The notes under the pieces are model-generated. The model had not been told where the DNA came from. It searched no databases and worked only from the letters and a program-made list of their open reading frames with translations. 64,000 nt of DNA, taken from NCBI RefSeq assembly GCF_001428365.1, contig NZ_LMSH01000003.1, positions 638,477 through 702,476 of the forward strand, read 5' to 3'. Made by a program: the position numbers and the translations under genes. The DNA is from Arthrobacter sp. Soil763. Lineage in GTDB: Bacteria > Actinomycetota > Actinomycetes > Actinomycetales > Micrococcaceae. Below are positions 55,618-64,000 of this stretch, piece by piece (within the stretch, counting starts at the first letter, position 1; each line of letters begins with the position of its first letter).

Positions 55618-56595
55618 TCAGAACAGGGCGACCTTCGGCGTGCGCGGGAAGATCTCGTCGAGTTCGGCCAGTTCCGCGGCGTCCGGGACCCAGGCTACGG
55701 CATCGGCGTTCTGCTTGACCTGCTCCGGGCGGGTGGCGCCGGCGATGACGCTGCTGACGGAGGGCTGGGCCACGAGCCAGGAGAAGGCGACCTGGATTTC
55801 GGTCAGGTCCCGGGCCGCGGCGAAGGCCGAGAATTTGCCCAGCTGGTCCCAGTCGGCGTCGTGGACCAGGTTGGTGCGGGTGTGGCTGAGGCGGGAACCG
55901 GCCGGGGCCTTCCCGGCGGAGTACTTGCCGGTCAGCAGGCCGTTGGCCAGCGGGAAGTACGGCAGCACGCCCAGGCCGTAGGCCTCCGCGGCGGGGGTGA
56001 CTTCCAACTCGGCGCGGCGGTCCAGCAGGTTGTAGTGGTTCTGGCTGGAGATGAAGCGGGCACCGCCGCGGGCGCGGGCCACGAACTCGGCCTCGGCGAT
56101 CTGCCAGCCGGCCCGGTTGGAGTGGCCGATGTAGCGGACCTTCCCGCTGGTGACGAGCTCGTCGAGGGCCGCGAGGGTCTCATCGATCGGGGTCTGCGGA
56201 TCCGGGGTGTGGAACTGGTACAGGTCGATCCAGTCCGTGCCCAGCCGCCGCAGGGAGGCCTCGGCGGCCTTGATGATGTAGCGACGGGACCCGCGGGCGC
56301 CGAAGTCGTTACCGTTGGTGCCGCGCATGTCCAGGCCGAACTTGGTGCCGATCACGGCGTCGTCCCGGCGGCCGGCGAGGGCCTTGCCGAGCATGGTTTC
56401 GCTCAGGCCCGGTTCGCGACCGTAGGCGTCGGCGACGTCGAAGAAGGTAATCCCGGCATCCAGGGCCGCGTGCACGACGGCGTCGGTCCCTTCCTGCGAC
56501 TCGGTCGCAGTGTTGGCCCGTCCCAGGTTGTTGCAGCCCAGCCCCACGGCAGAGACGGTCAGTCCGGAATTTCCTACGCGTCGGTAATCAGTCAT
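55618..56595 (-). CDS. Aldo/keto reductase
   Basis: A 325-residue NADPH-dependent oxidoreductase barrel. The catalytic tetrad is seen as FDVADAYG (Asp, Tyr), IGTKFG (Lys) and YQFHTPDP (His). C-terminal NADP-binding pieces are PLANGLLTGKY and VSSVIAGATRPEQV. Substrate not known. It overlaps the possible extended start of the nucleoside hydrolase, so it may be cotranscribed with the nucleoside cassette, although a link in function is not shown. Confidence 0.92.
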   Translation of the reverse strand: MTDYRRVGNSGLTVSAVGLGCNNLGRANTATESQEGTDAVVHAALDAGITFFDVADAYGREPGLSETMLGKALAGRRDDAVIGTKFGLDMRGTNGNDFGARGSRRYIIKAAEASLRRLGTDWIDLYQFHTPDPQTPIDETLAALDELVTSGKVRYIGHSNRAGWQIAEAEFVARARGGARFISSQNHYNLLDRRAELEVTPAAEAYGLGVLPYFPLANGLLTGKYSAGKAPAGSRLSHTRTNLVHDADWDQLGKFSAFAAARDLTEIQVAFSWLVAQPSVSSVIAGATRPEQVKQNADAVAWVPDAAELAELDEIFPRTPKVALF

Positions 56596-56669
56596 GGGAG
56601 CCAGCCTATAACGCCGGTGAGCCGCCGGCGGGCAGGCCCGTACCGGGTCAGCCGTACGTGCTCCGGGGC

Positions 56670-56888
56670 TTAGCCCACGGGCAGCTCCAGCCCGTGCTCG
56701 TCCATCGCGTCCTGGAGTTGCGCAAGCGTGCGCGGGCAGACGCCGGGCATCCCGGCCAGCCGGCGGCGGCCCAGCTCCCGGACGTGCTCGAGGGTCTCCA
56801 CTCCGGCGTGCGCCAGGGACTTGCGGGCCGGTGCGGCGAGTCCTGCCGGAAGTGGAGTGCTGCCTGGTCGAGGTGCTTTCCGCGTCAT
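56670..56888 (-). CDS. Small helix-hairpin-helix protein
   Basis: A 72-residue protein. The last ~50 residues match the helix-hairpin-helix pattern of RNA polymerase alpha C-terminal domains: PARKSLAHAGVETLEHVREL, then RRLAGMPGVCPRTLAQLQDAM. It could bind DNA or simply be a small HhH fold. Start ATG 56888 has GGAAGG seven bases upstream; ATG 56903 is in frame. It stands alone between the reductase and the WGR-like gene. Confidence 0.7.
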   Translation of the reverse strand: MTRKAPRPGSTPLPAGLAAPARKSLAHAGVETLEHVRELGRRRLAGMPGVCPRTLAQLQDAMDEHGLELPVG

Positions 56889-56972
56889 TGCGTTACCTTC
56901 CAATCGCTTGCCCCCAAAACTGAGTTGAGCCGTGCCCGGCTCCTTACAGATGGATTTCCAGGCGGGTTGCGC

Positions 56973-57530
56973 CTAGAGGGTGAAGCTGTTGGCCGGTTTG
57001 GCCGAGTGCTTGAGCTTGAAGTCAGTCCCGTTGTACGGCGCCGCTCCGATGCTCAGCTTGGTGAAGTCCAGATCCTCGCCCCGGATGCAGACCTTGATCG
57101 CGTTGACGGTCTTGTTGACCTCCGGCGTGAGGCAGAAGATGTTGAGCTTGGCGTCGGAGAACTCGGAGCGGTCCACTACGCCCAGACCGCGCCAGGCGAG
57201 GTGGCCGATCAGGGCGTCCTTGGCCTTTTCCTCCAGGTAGCGGTCGCGGCTGGTGCCGTCCTTGGTCTTGAGCGCGTACTGCGCCACCACCCAGAACTGG
57301 TCCTCGTCAGGGATCTCCGCGTAGCCGTCCTCGGCGCACTGTGCCGCAAAGGCTTCCATGAGCCCCTCACCGGCGGCGGCGTCGGCTGCCTCGGTTTCCT
57401 CGGTCGTGCTCTGGTGCCCGACGACGCCGTAGTTCATCACGAACTCGTGGTACTCCTCGTCGATCCAGGCTTCCCGGAAGTGCAGGGTGCCTTCCTCGTC
57501 GCGCTTGTAGAGGCGGATGATGCCGCTCAT
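56973..57530 (-). CDS. WGR-like domain protein, hypothetical
   Basis: A 185-residue acidic protein. The first ~85 residues resemble a WGR domain: a strand-turn pattern LHFREAWIDEEYHEFVMNYG, then GVVGHQSTTEETEA, a long helix, and ECAEDGY-like AQCAEDGYAEI. The second half (RYLEEKAKDALIGHLAWRG, AKLNIFCLTPEVNKTVNA) shows no known motif. WGR domains are found in DNA- and poly-ADP-ribose-related proteins, so a nucleic-acid link is possible but not shown. ATG 57530 has AAGGGA upstream. It lies 20 bases after dxs. Confidence 0.65.
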   Translation of the reverse strand: MSGIIRLYKRDEEGTLHFREAWIDEEYHEFVMNYGVVGHQSTTEETEAADAAAGEGLMEAFAAQCAEDGYAEIPDEDQFWVVAQYALKTKDGTSRDRYLEEKAKDALIGHLAWRGLGVVDRSEFSDAKLNIFCLTPEVNKTVNAIKVCIRGEDLDFTKLSIGAAPYNGTDFKLKHSAKPANSFTL

Positions 57531-57550
57531 GGTCGTCCCTTCGGTGGCGG

Positions 57551-59551
57551 TCACAGGATCGGCAGGCTTCCGGTGCTGGGGTGTTGCTGGCCGGGCAGCG
57601 GCCGGGCGAAGGGCACCTTCGTGCCCAGGACCTGCGCGACAACGTCGTGGGTGATCTGCTGCGCCGTCAGGCCGACCCGCTCCAGCACCTGGTTCCGGCT
57701 GCCGTGGTCCAGGAACTCGACCGGCAACCCCACCTCGTTGAGGGCGGTGTCCACGCCCGCGGCCCGCATCTCCTGGCGGATCCGGGAGCCGACGCCGCCG
57801 GCCCGGACGCCGTCCTCGATGCAGACCACGAGGCGGTGGTGGGAGGCGAGGGCCACGACGGACTTCGGCACCGGAAGCACCCAGCGCGGGTCGACCACGG
57901 TGGAACTGATGCCCTGCGCGCCGAGCCGGCTGGAGACGTCCAGCGCGAGTTCGGACATGGCGCCGACACTGACGATCAGCACGTCGTTCTCGCTGGAGCC
58001 TGCGGGCCGGCGGGCGAGGACGTCCACGCCGTCGCTGAGCCGTTCGATCGCCTCGACCTCGGCGCCGACGGTGCCCTTGGAGTAGCGGATCACGGTGGGG
58101 GCGTCCTCGACCGCGACCGCCTCGCGCAGTTCCTCCCGCAGCCGGGTGGCGTCGCGGGGGGCGGCAAGGTGCAGGCCGGGCACGATCTGGACCATGGCCA
58201 TGTCCCACATGCCGTGGTGGCTGGCGCCGTCGGGCCCGGTGACCCCGGCCCGGTCCAGCACCACGGTGACGCCGGCCTTGTGCAGGGCGACGTCCATCAG
58301 CAGCTGGTCAAAGGCCCGGTTGAGGAACGTGGCGTAGACCGCCACGACGGGGTGCAGGCCGCCGAACGCCATGCCGGCGGCGGAGGTCAGCGCGTGCTGT
58401 TCGGCGATGCCGACGTCGAAGACCCGCTCGGGGTGGCGCGCGGCGAACTTGTGCAGCCCAACGGGGATCAGCATGGCGCCGGTGATCCCGACGATGTCCT
58501 TGCGTTCGTCGGCGATCTCGGCGATTTCGTCAGCGAAGACCGAGGTCCAGGACTTCGCTCCCCCGGCCTCGGTGGGTTCACCGGTTTCCGGATCGATGAT
58601 GCCGACGGCGTGGAACTGGTCCGCCTCGTGCGCCCGGGCGGGGGCGTAGCCGTGGCCCTTTTCGGTCATAGCGTGGACGATCACGGGTCCGGCGTAGTTC
58701 TTCGCCGTGGCCAGCGCGTTCTCCATGGCCTGCAGGTTGTGTCCGTCCACCGGGCCGATGTACTTCATGCCGAGGTCTTCGAACATGCCCTGCGGCGCCC
58801 ACCAGTCCTTGATGCCTTTTTTCATGGCGTGCAGGCTCTTGTAGGTGAACTGTCCGGCCGGGCCGCCGTTCTGCAGCCGCTTCTTCCACCAGTCGAGGGC
58901 GCCTTCGTAGGCAGGCGCCGCGCGGAGCGAGTCGATGGTGGGCCGCAGCGAGGCGAGGTAGTCGGCGACGCCGCCGACGGTCGGGGCGTAGGAGCGGCCG
59001 TTGTCGTTGACGACGATGACGACGCGGCGCTTCTTGTCCGCGGCGATGTTGTTGATGGCCTCCCAGGCCATGCCGCCGGTGAGGGCACCGTCGCCGACGA
59101 CGGCGATCACGTACCGGTCGCCGTCGCCGGTGAGCTGGCGGGCGCGGGAAATGCCGTCGGCCCAGGACAGCGAGGAAGACGCGTGGGAGCTTTCGACGAT
59201 GTCGTGCTCTGACTCACCCCGGTCCGGGTAGCCGGAGAGCCCGCCCTGCTGACGGAGGGTGCTGAAGTCCTGCCGTCCGGTGAGGAGCTTGTGCACGTAG
59301 GACTGGTGGCCGGTGTCGAAGACGATGCTGTCGCGCGGGGAATCGAAGATCCGGTGCACCGCAATGGTGAGTTCGACGACGCCCAGGTTCGGTCCGAGGT
59401 GGCCGCCGGTCTGGGACACGTTGCCGATGAGGAATTCCCTGACCTCGGCGGCGAGCTGGTCCAGCTGCGCCTGCGACAGTTTGCTCAGGTCCTGCGGATT
59501 CCGGATGGTCTCCAAGATTCCCAACGGCCCCTCCTTGCGGGTAGTAGACAT
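57551..59551 (-). CDS. dxs: 1-deoxy-D-xylulose-5-phosphate synthase
   Basis: First enzyme of the MEP isoprenoid pathway; thiamine diphosphate joins pyruvate and glyceraldehyde-3-phosphate. Length is 666 residues. Motifs are [32 protein letters not shown], the TPP/Mg motif [16 protein letters not shown], and the transketolase-type [17 protein letters not shown] with the activating Glu. [15 protein letters not shown] is also typical. It has its own unit after the acn terminator. Confidence 0.96.
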   Translation of the reverse strand: MSTTRKEGPLGILETIRNPQDLSKLSQAQLDQLAAEVREFLIGNVSQTGGHLGPNLGVVELTIAVHRIFDSPRDSIVFDTGHQSYVHKLLTGRQDFSTLRQQGGLSGYPDRGESEHDIVESSHASSSLSWADGISRARQLTGDGDRYVIAVVGDGALTGGMAWEAINNIAADKKRRVVIVVNDNGRSYAPTVGGVADYLASLRPTIDSLRAAPAYEGALDWWKKRLQNGGPAGQFTYKSLHAMKKGIKDWWAPQGMFEDLGMKYIGPVDGHNLQAMENALATAKNYAGPVIVHAMTEKGHGYAPARAHEADQFHAVGIIDPETGEPTEAGGAKSWTSVFADEIAEIADERKDIVGITGAMLIPVGLHKFAARHPERVFDVGIAEQHALTSAAGMAFGGLHPVVAVYATFLNRAFDQLLMDVALHKAGVTVVLDRAGVTGPDGASHHGMWDMAMVQIVPGLHLAAPRDATRLREELREAVAVEDAPTVIRYSKGTVGAEVEAIERLSDGVDVLARRPAGSSENDVLIVSVGAMSELALDVSSRLGAQGISSTVVDPRWVLPVPKSVVALASHHRLVVCIEDGVRAGGVGSRIRQEMRAAGVDTALNEVGLPVEFLDHGSRNQVLERVGLTAQQITHDVVAQVLGTKVPFARPLPGQQHPSTGSLPIL

Positions 59552-59594
59552 GCCTTTTAACTCTAACGCCTCGGCGCCGGGCCGGGCGCCGGAA

Positions 59595-59637
59595 CGCGAA
59601 AGCCCCGGTCCGTCGGGGACGGGCCGGGGCTTTCGCG
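59595..59637. terminator. Terminator-like hairpin between dxs and acn
   Basis: CGCGAAAGCCCCGG and CCGGGGCTTTCGCG pair perfectly over 14 bp with a 15-base loop. It lies ~45 bases upstream of the dxs start and ~95 bases after acn, so it probably ends acn transcription. Confidence 0.7.
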
Positions 59638-59683
59638 GTCTGTTACCGGACTGCCGCTAGCTAGCGGAGACGATCTCCGCGCT

Positions 59684-59728
59684 CCCGTGGTAAACCCGGC
59701 GGAAAAGCGTTGCCGGGTTTACCACGGG
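59684..59728 (-). terminator. 17-bp perfect hairpin directly after acn
   Basis: CCCGTGGTAAACCCGGC and GCCGGGTTTACCACGGG are exact complements around an 11-base loop, starting 3 bases after the acn stop. A second short palindrome, GCGGAGA-CGA-TCTCCGC, is at 59664-59680. No T run follows. It may act as a terminator or as a 3'-end RNA stabiliser. Confidence 0.75.
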
Positions 59729-59731
59729 TCC

Positions 59732-62542
59732 CTACGCGGAGATCTGGCGCAGCACGTACTGCAGAATGCCGCCGTTGCGGTAGTAGTCGGCTTCACCCGG
59801 GGTATCGATGCGCAGGACCGCATCGAAGGACTTGGTGGAGCCGTCTTCGGCCGTGGCGGTGACCTTGAGCGTCTTCGGCGTGGTGCCTTCGTTCAGGGCG
59901 GTGACGCCCTCAACGGCGAAGGTCTCGGTGCCGGTGAGACCCAGGCTGGCGGCGTTCTCGCCGGCCGGGTACTGCAGCGGGAGGACGCCCATGCCGATCA
60001 GGTTGGAGCGGTGAATACGCTCGTAGCTTTCGGCGATGACGGCCTTGACGCCCAGCAGCGCGGTGCCCTTGGCGGCCCAGTCACGGGACGAGCCGGAGCC
60101 GTACTCCTTGCCGGCCAGGACGACCAGCGGGGTGCCGGCGGCCTGGTAGTTCTGCGCGGCGTCGTACACGTAGGCCTGCGGGCCGTCCGCCTGGGTGAAG
60201 TCACGGGTGAACCCGCCCTCCACGCCGTCGAGCAGCTGGTTCTTGATCCGGATGTTCGCGAACGTGCCGCGGATCATGACCTCGTGGTTGCCTCGGCGGG
60301 AGCCGTAGGAGTTGAAGTCCTTGCGCTCCACACCGTTGGCCAGCAGGTACTGGCCGGCCGGGGTGTCGGACTTGAAGGAACCGGCCGGGGAGATGTGGTC
60401 CGTGGTGACCGAGTCGCCGAGCTTGAGCAGCACGCGCGCACCGGTGATGTCCTGGACCGGCTCCGGCTGGGCCTTCATACCCTCGAAGTACGGGGGCTTC
60501 CGGACGTAGGTGGACTTCTCGTCCCACGCGAAGGTGTCACCGGCGGGCGTGTCGAGCGCCTTCCAGCGGTCGTCGCCTTCGAAGACGCCTTCGTAGCCGC
60601 GGGCGAACATGCCCTTGTCGATCGAGGAGTCGATGACTTCCTGCACCTCGGACGGGCTGGGCCAGATGTCCTTCAGGAAGACGTCGTTGCCGGCTTCGTC
60701 CTGGCCCAGGGGGTCGGTTTCGAAGTCGAAGTCCATAGAACCGGCCAGGGCGTAGGCGATGACCAGCGGCGGGGAGGCCAGGTAGTTCATCTTGACGTCC
60801 GGGTTGATCCGGCCTTCGAAGTTGCGGTTGCCGGAGAGCACGGCGGTGACGGAGAGGTCGTTGGCCTGGATGGCCTCGGAGATCTCGGCGTCCAGCGGGC
60901 CGGAGTTGCCGATGCAGGTGGCGCAGCCGTAGCCGACGATGTAGAAGCCGAGCTTCTCCAGGTACGGGGTCAGGCCCGACTTGTTGTAGTAGTCGGTGAC
61001 AACCTTGGAACCGGGGGCGACAGAGGTCTTGACCCACGGCTTCGAGGCCAGGCCCTTGTCCACGGCATTGCGGGCCAGCAGGGCGGCGGCCAGCATCACG
61101 GACGGGTTCGAGGTGTTGGTGCAGGAGGTGATCGAGGCGATCGACACTGCGCCGTGGTCCAGCTCAAATTCGCGTCCGTCAGCGGTCTTCACGGCCACCG
61201 TCTTGGACGGGCGGCCGTTGGACTTAGGCCCGTGCGAGTGCGGGGCCTGGTCCGTCAGGTGCGTGCCGGAGGCGTTGAAGGACGGGGCGTCGGAAGCGGG
61301 GAAGCTTTCGTCGATGGCCTCGTCGACGCTGCCGTCGGCGAGGTCTTCCTTCACGTAGTTGCGCAGGTCTTCACGGAACTGGGCCTTGGACTCGCTGAGG
61401 ATGATGCGGTCCTGCGGGCGCTTCGGGCCGGAGATCGACGGGACAACCGTCGACAGGTCCAGCTCGAGGTACTCGGAGAACTTGATCTCGCGGGAGGGGT
61501 CGTGCCAGAGGCCCTGTTCCTTCGCGTAGGCCTCGACGAGGGCGACGTTCTCCTCGGAGCGGCCGGTCAGGCGCAGGTAGTCGAGGGTGACGTCGTCGAT
61601 CGGGAACATCGCGGCGGTGGAGCCGAATTCGGGGCTCATGTTGCCGATGGTGGCGCGGTTGGCCAGCGGCACGGCCGCGACGCCTTCGCCGTAGAATTCC
61701 ACGAACTTGCCGACCACGCCGTGCTGGCGCAGCTGCTCGGTGATGGTGAGCACGACGTCGGTGGCGGTGGCGCCGGCCGGGATGGAGCCGGTCAGCTTGA
61801 AGCCGACGACGCGCGGGATCAGCATGGAGACGGGCTGGCCGAGCATGGCAGCCTCGGCTTCGATGCCGCCGACGCCCCAGCCGAGCACGCCGAGGCCGTT
61901 GACCATGGTGGTGTGCGAGTCGGTGCCGACGCAGGTGTCCGGGTAGGCACGGACGACGCCGTCAACTTCGCGGGTCATGACGGTGCGGGCCAGGTACTCG
62001 ATGTTGACCTGGTGCACGATGCCGGTTCCCGGCGGGACGACCTTGAAGTCGTCGAACGCGGTCTGGCCCCACCGGAGGAACTGGTACCGCTCGCCGTTGC
62101 GCTGGTACTCGATCTCCATGTTGCGCTCGAGGGCGCCGGAGTTGCCGAAGGCGTCGATCTGCACGGAGTGGTCGATCACCATCTCCGCCGGTGCCAGCGG
62201 GTTGACCCGCTTGGGGTCGCCGCCGAGTTCCTTGACGGCCTCGCGCATGGTGGCAAGGTCGACAACGCAGGGCACGCCGGTGAAGTCCTGCATGATCACG
62301 CGCGCCGGCGTGAACTGGATTTCGGTGTCGGGCTCGGCGTCGGGGTTCCACCCCGCCAGGGCGCGGACGTGGTCGGCCGTGATGTTGGCGCCGTCCTCAG
62401 TCCGCAGCAGGTTTTCAAGCAATACCTTGAGGCTGAACGGAAGGTTTTCTGCACCTTCAACGGAGTTCAACCGGAAAATTTCGTATTCGGTACCGGCTAC
62501 ATTAAGTTGGCCTTTTGAACCGAAGCTGTCCACAGTGCTCAT
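59732..62542 (-). CDS. acnA: Aconitate hydratase
   Basis: Interconverts citrate and isocitrate in the citric acid cycle using a [4Fe-4S] cluster. Length is 936 residues. Cluster cysteines are in [14 protein letters not shown] and [14 protein letters not shown]. The swivelling C-terminal domain has [14 protein letters not shown]. In related actinobacteria aconitase expression follows iron supply. The upstream palindrome fits such control, but no regulator gene (for example acnR) lies beside it here. The ribosome binding site GAGGAG is 7 bases before the ATG. Confidence 0.97.
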   Translation of the reverse strand: MSTVDSFGSKGQLNVAGTEYEIFRLNSVEGAENLPFSLKVLLENLLRTEDGANITADHVRALAGWNPDAEPDTEIQFTPARVIMQDFTGVPCVVDLATMREAVKELGGDPKRVNPLAPAEMVIDHSVQIDAFGNSGALERNMEIEYQRNGERYQFLRWGQTAFDDFKVVPPGTGIVHQVNIEYLARTVMTREVDGVVRAYPDTCVGTDSHTTMVNGLGVLGWGVGGIEAEAAMLGQPVSMLIPRVVGFKLTGSIPAGATATDVVLTITEQLRQHGVVGKFVEFYGEGVAAVPLANRATIGNMSPEFGSTAAMFPIDDVTLDYLRLTGRSEENVALVEAYAKEQGLWHDPSREIKFSEYLELDLSTVVPSISGPKRPQDRIILSESKAQFREDLRNYVKEDLADGSVDEAIDESFPASDAPSFNASGTHLTDQAPHSHGPKSNGRPSKTVAVKTADGREFELDHGAVSIASITSCTNTSNPSVMLAAALLARNAVDKGLASKPWVKTSVAPGSKVVTDYYNKSGLTPYLEKLGFYIVGYGCATCIGNSGPLDAEISEAIQANDLSVTAVLSGNRNFEGRINPDVKMNYLASPPLVIAYALAGSMDFDFETDPLGQDEAGNDVFLKDIWPSPSEVQEVIDSSIDKGMFARGYEGVFEGDDRWKALDTPAGDTFAWDEKSTYVRKPPYFEGMKAQPEPVQDITGARVLLKLGDSVTTDHISPAGSFKSDTPAGQYLLANGVERKDFNSYGSRRGNHEVMIRGTFANIRIKNQLLDGVEGGFTRDFTQADGPQAYVYDAAQNYQAAGTPLVVLAGKEYGSGSSRDWAAKGTALLGVKAVIAESYERIHRSNLIGMGVLPLQYPAGENAASLGLTGTETFAVEGVTALNEGTTPKTLKVTATAEDGSTKSFDAVLRIDTPGEADYYRNGGILQYVLRQISA

Positions 62543-62595
62543 CGCAGGACTCCTCTCGCAACAGTTTCATCTTTGTCGCGCCGCAGACCCCTAGC

Positions 62596-62615
62596 TAGTT
62601 AGGCTTCCCTAACTA
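62596..62615. promoter_or_regulatory. Palindromic operator upstream of acn
   Basis: TAGTTAGG-CTTC-CCTAACTA, 8-bp perfect arms with a 4-base spacer, lies 54 bases before the acn start. The inner TTAGG-N4-CCTAA is the right half of the IdeR/DtxR iron box (consensus TTAGGTTAGGCTAACCTAA, 13 of 19 bases match in that register). That fits an iron-responsive gene. Two of the four spacer bases differ from the consensus, so a different dimeric regulator remains possible. Confidence 0.5.
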
Positions 62616-62722
62616 AGACGGGTGTCATGAGGACCACGCGCGGGACGGCCCCTAAGGGCTCCCGTGGCCTTTCAGCAGAGGACAGTGCGCGACGTCGGAC
62701 TACTACCGCCATCCTAGTGGCA

Positions 62723-64000
62723 TCAGCGCCGGGGCGTCAGCAACGCCACAGTCTCCATGTGGTGGGTGTGCGGATACAGGTCGAAGGCCCGCAGCGCCCC
62801 GAGGTCCCACCCGGCCTGCCGAAAGTACCCGACGTCGCGGGCGAACGACGCCGGATCGCAGGAGACATAGGCGACGGCGCGGGGCCCGGACGCGACCAGC
62901 TGGTTCACCACGGCCTTGCCCGCGCCGGCGCGGGGCGGGTCCAGGATGAGCGCGTCGAAGTTGCGTGGCTTCTGCCGCAGCACACGTTCGACCTTGCCCT
63001 GGACGATCTCGACCTGGGGCGCACCGTGCAGGTTCTTGCGCGCGTCCCGGCTGGTGCCCGGTGCGCCCTCCACGGACAGCACGGAGCCGGTGACCCCGAC
63101 AGCGTCGGCCAGCGGCGCGGTGAAGAGGCCCGCCCCGGCGTAGAGGTCCGCCACCACCGACCCGGCGGCGAGGTAGCCGCCGTCGTGCAGGAACCCGGTC
63201 ACCGCGCCGACCAGCGTCTCCGGGGCGTCGCGGTGGATCTGCCAGAACCCGTCGCCGGTGACCCGGTAGTCGTGGCCGGCCGCGCTCTCCTGCACCCAGG
63301 TCCGGCCCCGCAGCTGCGTGACCGCTCCGGTGGCGGGATCCAGCTGCGCCACGGAGACGTCGTCCGGCAGCCGGGCGGCAATCGCGGCGAGCCGCTTGGG
63401 CCGGGTGCCGCCGGCGGGCACCAGCAGCACCAGCGGCCGGGAGCCGTTGGCCGGGGCCGCGACCTCGACACGTTCGATCCCCTGCAGGTCAAGGTCCCAG
63501 AGCCGGAGCGCGTTGATCCCGTCGACGGCCAGCGGCATCTCCCGTACGGCGAAGACGGCCTCGGAGCGGTGCGCGTGCATGCCGATCCGGCCGGCGGGCG
63601 TCACGGCGAACCCGGTCCGGGTGCGCCAGCCCAGGCCGGTGCCCGCTGCCGAGGCGGCCTCCCCTACGGCCTCGACCGGAGTCTTCGGGACGTGGAAGCC
63701 TGGTCCGGCCAGCCGGTGCAGCTGTTCGGCCAGCACCTCGGCCTTGAGCCTGCGCTGGCGGGCCAGCGAAATGTGTCCGAGTTCGGCCCCGCCGACCGGC
63801 GGGTGGCCGTGGGACCAGGACCGCTGCGCGTCGGCCGCGTGCCAGAAGTGCTCCACCCGGTCCGGCGAGGGTTCGAGCACCTCGATGACGTTGGCGCGCC
63901 AGAACTTGGCGGACTCGCCGTCCTCGGTGAGCCGGATGCGGACCTTCTCCCCCGGGATGCCGTGCCGGACGAAGATGACCCGCCCCTCGTGCCGGGCCAC
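62723..64000 (-). CDS. Class I SAM-dependent RNA uracil-5-methyltransferase, TrmA/RlmCD type (5' end beyond window)
   Basis: The last 425 residues of a tRNA/rRNA (uracil-5-)methyltransferase-family protein. The first visible part, VARHEGRVIFVRHGIPGE, belongs to a TRAM RNA-binding domain, so a few N-terminal residues lie outside the window. SAM motif I is VADLYAGAGLFTAPLA. The catalytic Cys is in YVSCDPASFARDV, and DALILDPPRAGAGK gives the Asp/Pro-Pro motif. The final ETVALLTPRR is typical. No N-terminal 4Fe-4S cysteine set is visible in this part. The exact RNA target is not known. Confidence 0.9.
   Translation of the reverse strand: MARHEGRVIFVRHGIPGEKVRIRLTEDGESAKFWRANVIEVLEPSPDRVEHFWHAADAQRSWSHGHPPVGGAELGHISLARQRRLKAEVLAEQLHRLAGPGFHVPKTPVEAVGEAASAAGTGLGWRTRTGFAVTPAGRIGMHAHRSEAVFAVREMPLAVDGINALRLWDLDLQGIERVEVAAPANGSRPLVLLVPAGGTRPKRLAAIAARLPDDVSVAQLDPATGAVTQLRGRTWVQESAAGHDYRVTGDGFWQIHRDAPETLVGAVTGFLHDGGYLAAGSVVADLYAGAGLFTAPLADAVGVTGSVLSVEGAPGTSRDARKNLHGAPQVEIVQGKVERVLRQKPRNFDALILDPPRAGAGKAVVNQLVASGPRAVAYVSCDPASFARDVGYFRQAGWDLGALRAFDLYPHTHHMETVALLTPRR

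Noticed and set aside
56973-58208. A 411-residue form of the WGR-like protein
   Set aside because: The extra N-terminus is a shadow frame inside dxs. ATG 57530 has its own ribosome site.
59687-62518. A 943-residue plus-strand frame opposite acn
   Set aside because: Antisense shadow of aconitase, with Gly/Val/Asp/His-rich low-complexity translation and no family features.

Overview
The window is a stretch of chromosome from a high-GC actinobacterium, most likely Arthrobacter, Pseudarthrobacter or a close Micrococcaceae relative. The evidence is strong GC bias at third codon positions, frequent GTG starts, 4-nt ATGA/GTGA gene overlaps, and actinobacterial families: an ANTAR regulator of the PdtaR type, the Trp-operon membrane protein, DUF3000, DUF6421, an HGxxPAAW protein and an MT0933-type antitoxin. 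The gene order trpE-(membrane)-HGxxPAAW-trpC-trpB-trpA-lgt next to gltBD and pyk also fits. I see no insertion sequence, prophage, CRISPR array or rRNA. The content is mostly core metabolism.

Layout. 1-3.3 kb: the start of a lactate permease gene (minus strand, cut by the window edge) diverges from a malate synthase G / GlcG pair. 3.5-5.5 kb: a secreted alanine-rich coiled-coil protein, tRNA-Leu(CAA) and pdtaR. 5.5-32.8 kb: one long, almost unbroken minus-strand block. In transcription order it holds a PD-(D/E)XK-like protein, def, fmt, rsmB and rpe; then an FMN riboswitch with a 21-codon leader ORF and ribD-ribE-ribB-ribA-ribH; then hisE-hisG-hisF; then hisI-trpE-membrane protein-HGxxPAAW-trpC-trpB-trpA-lgt; then gltB-gltD and pyk. 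Only one small gene (TIGR03085 type) lies on the other strand. 32.9-34.0 kb: a tRNA cluster, with Val(CAC) on minus and Gly(GCC), Cys(GCA), Val(GAC), Gly(GCC), Val(GAC) on plus, ending in a strong terminator.

34.2-49.4 kb is mostly plus strand: an orphan MT0933-family antitoxin-like gene, zapE (minus), a sulfurtransferase-sufE-ybaK run, a tandem/inverted repeat cluster, an alpha/beta hydrolase (minus), a small hypothetical gene, msrB, a DUF6421-SDR-threonine aldolase run, DUF3000, an RNase D-like protein and a fadA-fadB beta-oxidation operon. The fadAB promoter is covered by a near-perfect 32-bp palindrome. 49.5-64 kb is mostly minus strand: a VOC protein, an unknown membrane protein (plus), and a nucleoside hydrolase / ECF transporter cassette. 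These are followed by an aldo/keto reductase, a small helix-hairpin-helix protein, a WGR-like protein, dxs, aconitase with a palindromic operator candidate upstream, and a partial RNA uracil-5 methyltransferase.

The trp set here has no trpD, trpF or trpG, and the his set has no hisA or hisH. That agrees with the known use of PriA (HisA/TrpF) in actinobacteria, but the other genes must lie outside the window. The best leads are regulatory or of uncertain function: the palindrome over the fadAB promoter, the leader ORF overlapping ribD behind the FMN riboswitch, the repeat cluster at 37.7 kb, the nucleoside hydrolase-ECF cassette with a degenerate second ATPase signature, and the DUF6421 run.
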